Below are positions 7,215-9,202 of a DNA stretch of 9,202 nucleotides, piece by piece; the stretch's first letter is position 1, and the number at the start of each line of letters is the position of its first letter. The notes beneath the pieces are model-generated. The model had not been told where the DNA came from, did not search any database, and saw nothing but the letters and a program-made list of their open reading frames with translations. The position numbers and the translations under genes were made by a program. The stretch is from JBILCM01 sp044353165 (GTDB taxonomy: Bacteria; Bacillota; Bacilli; Paenibacillales; YIM-B00363). The stretch covers positions 1-9,202 of the forward strand of contig JBILCM010000087.1 of assembly GCA_044353165.1 (NCBI GenBank), written 5' to 3'.

Positions 7215-7928
7215 TCAAATTATTGAAGCGTATGCCGAGATCAGATCGCGATCGTCGAGCAATTTCCCTGTCTTCGCATATCGACAGTTGGCAGACGCCA
7301 CTTGGAACGCATAGGCGCGTCTAGGGCGGTAGGTATGATTCTCTTTGCTATGATGGAGTGTATCACGATGGAAGATGACCGCATCTCCGGGAGCCATCGG
7401 TTCACAAGGCGTGCCATTGGCTGGGTCCGCCGCGCGTTTGTGTTGTTGTCCCGTCTCATTCAAATTCGGCTGTCGGCCGAAGAGATGCGACCCGGGAGCC
7501 AGCCACAAACCTGCATTCTCAAGTGAGATGTGGTCAAGTGCGATAAAACCATTCAACATATGTCCAAGAATATGTGTATACATGTTGTCTTGATGCCACT
7601 CTAAGCCTTTGCCATGCGGCGGCACAACAGCATACATGCCCATCCACAACTTGACTTGATTCCCCAAAATCCGTTCATACACTCGAATCAGCGTGTTTGA
7701 AGTTAACAAATTCACGGTTTGTGGGTATTGTTCCTTCTCTTGCGCTGGATGAATGATGGCCTTACTTTTCCACTCTGTGCTGCCGGCTGCATTCGAGAAC
7801 ATTTCATTCTCTGCATTCACCGCTGCGACGGTTTCGGGCGTGATGAATCCTCTCGCATAAAAATACCCTTCACGATAAAATTGTTCAATCATCTCTTCGG
7901 TCAGCTGAAACTGACTCACTGTGTCCAT
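7215..7928 (-). CDS. PhyH-family Fe(II)/2-oxoglutarate-dependent dioxygenase
   Basis: A 237-residue protein of the phytanoyl-CoA dioxygenase (PhyH) family. These enzymes hydroxylate a small organic substrate using O2, Fe(II) and 2-oxoglutarate, giving succinate and CO2. The metal triad is visible: H112 and D114 in LEWHQDNMY, and a distal histidine in DTLHHSKEN (H192 most likely, from its spacing to N197). The 2-oxoglutarate-binding arginine is R203 or R204 in YRPRRAY. The N-terminal LTEEMIEQFYREGYFYARGFI (the usual 'dG.lvv+gf' region) and the LWLAPGSH strand are also typical. The substrate cannot be told from sequence; family members act on lipids, ectoine, antibiotics and many others. The start at 7928 is chosen because GGAGGTG (7942-7936) lies 7 nt upstream; the frame remains open to 8012 without a better site. 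It lies 83 nt after the SulP gene, and a hairpin follows. Confidence 0.9.
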   Translation of the reverse strand: MDTVSQFQLTEEMIEQFYREGYFYARGFITPETVAAVNAENEMFSNAAGSTEWKSKAIIHPAQEKEQYPQTVNLLTSNTLIRVYERILGNQVKLWMGMYAVVPPHGKGLEWHQDNMYTHILGHMLNGFIALDHISLENAGLWLAPGSHLFGRQPNLNETGQQHKRAADPANGTPCEPMAPGDAVIFHRDTLHHSKENHTYRPRRAYAFQVASANCRYAKTGKLLDDRDLISAYASII

Positions 7929-7934
7929 CGATGA

Positions 7935-7980
7935 GCACCTCCATATGTGTTGATTGTAGTGTACAAAAATCTGGAGGCAC
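7935..7980 (-). other. Possible stem sequestering the PhyH ribosome binding site
   Basis: In the gap before the PhyH gene, GTGCCTCC (7980-7973 on the minus strand) can pair with GGAGGTGC (7942-7935), which contains the Shine-Dalgarno sequence. This gives an 8-bp stem with two G-U pairs and a 30-nt loop. It could reduce translation, but a five-base complement to a purine-rich Shine-Dalgarno site is easily found by chance. The rest of this 83-base gap shows nothing else I can name. Confidence 0.2.
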
Positions 7981-8011
7981 CGACTCGTCGATGTGTATAT
8001 GAAAACTTGCA

Positions 8012-9202
8012 TTATTGTTCATTCGATAACGACTCGCATTCGCGGAAGGCAAGGTGCTTGCATCCCAAACATTGATTGTAATCAAGCCGCGTCAACGCAT
8101 AATTAATCGCATCTCCCGTATGATCGAAGAAATGCCGCGCTTCAATCTGCTCGAACAAGCCCGTCTTGCGCATCATCTCCAGCGGTTGCGCCTGCGCCCC
8201 GGTAACAATGATGACACTCCCCATTCGCTGCGCATGTTTAACCAGGCTCGACAAATTCGACTCCCCGGTTGTATCCATGAAGGGGACTTTGCCAAGTCGA
8301 ATGATTAATATGCGAGGTCGGTGGTGGATGGTGTCCAGAATCGACTTCTCGAACATATTGGCGACACCGAAGAACAACGGGCCTTCGATGGTAAAGATGT
8401 TCATCTGAGGGCAATCGTGCCCTTCTGTAACCGCGTGAGGCGTCACCTTCTCCGTGGCGGGGTCCGGCAGTACTTTGGCAACGACCAACATCTCGCTCAT
8501 CCGCTTCACGAATAGCAACACGGCGAGCAGCAATCCAATTTGTACCGCGGTCGTAAGGTTGGTGAATACCGTAAGCAGGAACGTGATCACCAAGACGAGC
8601 GAATCGCTTGTTTTCGTTCTCAACACGTGCGCGAATTCCTTACGTTCACTCATGTTCCATGCCACAACCATGAGGATGGGCGCCATGCTGGCGATTGGAA
8701 TTTCTGAGGCATACGGGGCAAAAAGGAGCAGCACAAGCAACACCACAACACCATGAACGATCCCAGACATCGGAGAGACGGCGCCGTTCTTAATATTGGT
8801 CGCTGTGCGTGCAATCGCGCCTGTAGCGGGAATACCGCCAAAGAAAGGGATCACCATATTGGCAACACCTTGGCCGATCAATTCACGGTTGCTATCATGC
8901 CGTCTGCCCGTCATGCCGTCAGCAACGACCGCGGAGAGGAGCGATTCAATCCCCCCCAACATCGCAATGATGAACGCCGGTTGCAGAAGTGTGACGATGC
9001 GTTCCCATGTGATATCTGGGATTTGCAATTGCGGTAACGCGCTAGGTATGGCACCGAAGAGGGAACCTATCGTGGCAACCTCACCTTGAAAAAACAGCGT
9101 CGCCACAGCCGTTGAAACGATGATGCCCAACAAGGAGCCTGGAATTTTCGGAAGAAACTTCGGGGTATAGATCAGGATAAACAAACAGATGAGTGCCGTA
9201 AT
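8012..9202 (-). CDS. SulP-family inorganic anion transporter with STAS domain (C-terminal part)
   Basis: The gene enters from the right edge; 396 residues are visible and the frame stays open to 9202, so the true start is outside. The membrane part shows several hydrophobic helices and SulP signatures: GGIESLLSAVVADGMTG (about 84-100 of the fragment) and FFGGIPATGAIARTATN (about 120-136). A cytoplasmic STAS domain follows (about 267-370), with IEGPLFFG, VPFMDTTGESNL and GAQAQPLEMMRKTGL. SulP proteins carry sulfate, bicarbonate or other anions, usually with Na+ or H+; the substrate cannot be read from this fragment. After the STAS domain comes a short tail with three cysteines, QCLGCKHLAFREC (C378, C381, C389). 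Whether it cotranscribes with the PhyH gene is unclear: the 83-nt gap has no strong terminator and no clear promoter. Confidence 0.94.
   Translation of the reverse strand: MTALICLFILIYTPKFLPKIPGSLLGIIVSTAVATLFFQGEVATIGSLFGAIPSALPQLQIPDITWERIVTLLQPAFIIAMLGGIESLLSAVVADGMTGRRHDSNRELIGQGVANMVIPFFGGIPATGAIARTATNIKNGAVSPMSGIVHGVVVLLVLLLFAPYASEIPIASMAPILMVVAWNMSERKEFAHVLRTKTSDSLVLVITFLLTVFTNLTTAVQIGLLLAVLLFVKRMSEMLVVAKVLPDPATEKVTPHAVTEGHDCPQMNIFTIEGPLFFGVANMFEKSILDTIHHRPRILIIRLGKVPFMDTTGESNLSSLVKHAQRMGSVIIVTGAQAQPLEMMRKTGLFEQIEARHFFDHTGDAINYALTRLDYNQCLGCKHLAFRECESLSNEQ

Noticed and set aside
7929..8012. Upstream extension of the PhyH protein by 28 residues
   Set aside because: The extension reads through the intergenic gap to the SulP stop, has no family similarity, and the good Shine-Dalgarno site lies inside it, placed for the ATG at 7928.
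9182..9184. TTG as the start of the SulP gene
   Set aside because: The frame continues upstream without a stop to the window edge and the residues there are still hydrophobic transporter sequence, so the gene is simply cut by the window.

Overview
The window looks like chromosomal DNA of a Bacillota bacterium, most likely of the Paenibacillaceae/Alicyclobacillaceae type. The reasons are strong AGGAG-type ribosome binding sites, a Firmicute-style TTAACC...GGTTAA biotin operator, a bioD-bioB-bioF operon, and large carbohydrate-active enzymes. The genus is an inference. Every gene I can support lies on the minus strand, so transcription runs from high to low coordinates.

In transcription order the layout is as follows. 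(1) 9202-8012: the C-terminal part of a SulP-family anion transporter with a STAS domain; its N-terminus lies outside the window. (2) 7928-7215: a PhyH-type Fe(II)/2-oxoglutarate dioxygenase. A hairpin at 7184-7157 follows it as a possible terminator. (3) 7107-4744: a secreted multidomain GH99-like/WbsX-type protein flanked by two discoidin-like (F5/8C) modules. 33 nt further on comes (4) 4710-1996: a GH35-like beta-galactosidase with a C-terminal ricin-type lectin module and no signal peptide. (5) 1970-1932: a near-ideal BirA operator enclosing an extended -10 promoter, followed by (6) bioD, (7) bioB and (8) the first 42 codons of bioF, which overlaps bioB by one base.

The biotin part is a coherent pathway block: BioF makes KAPA, BioD makes dethiobiotin and BioB makes biotin. 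No bioA (KAPA to DAPA) is visible. BirA with biotinyl-5'-AMP would shut the operon off. The two glycan enzymes form a likely two-gene unit: an exported GH99-like protein that may cut a glycan outside the cell, and a GH35-like enzyme with no export signal that may trim imported fragments. No transporter or regulator for this unit lies in the window. The PhyH enzyme and the SulP transporter look like ordinary single-gene neighbours. No RNA gene, CRISPR array, mobile element or attachment site was seen, and no gene-free gap exceeds about 110 bases.
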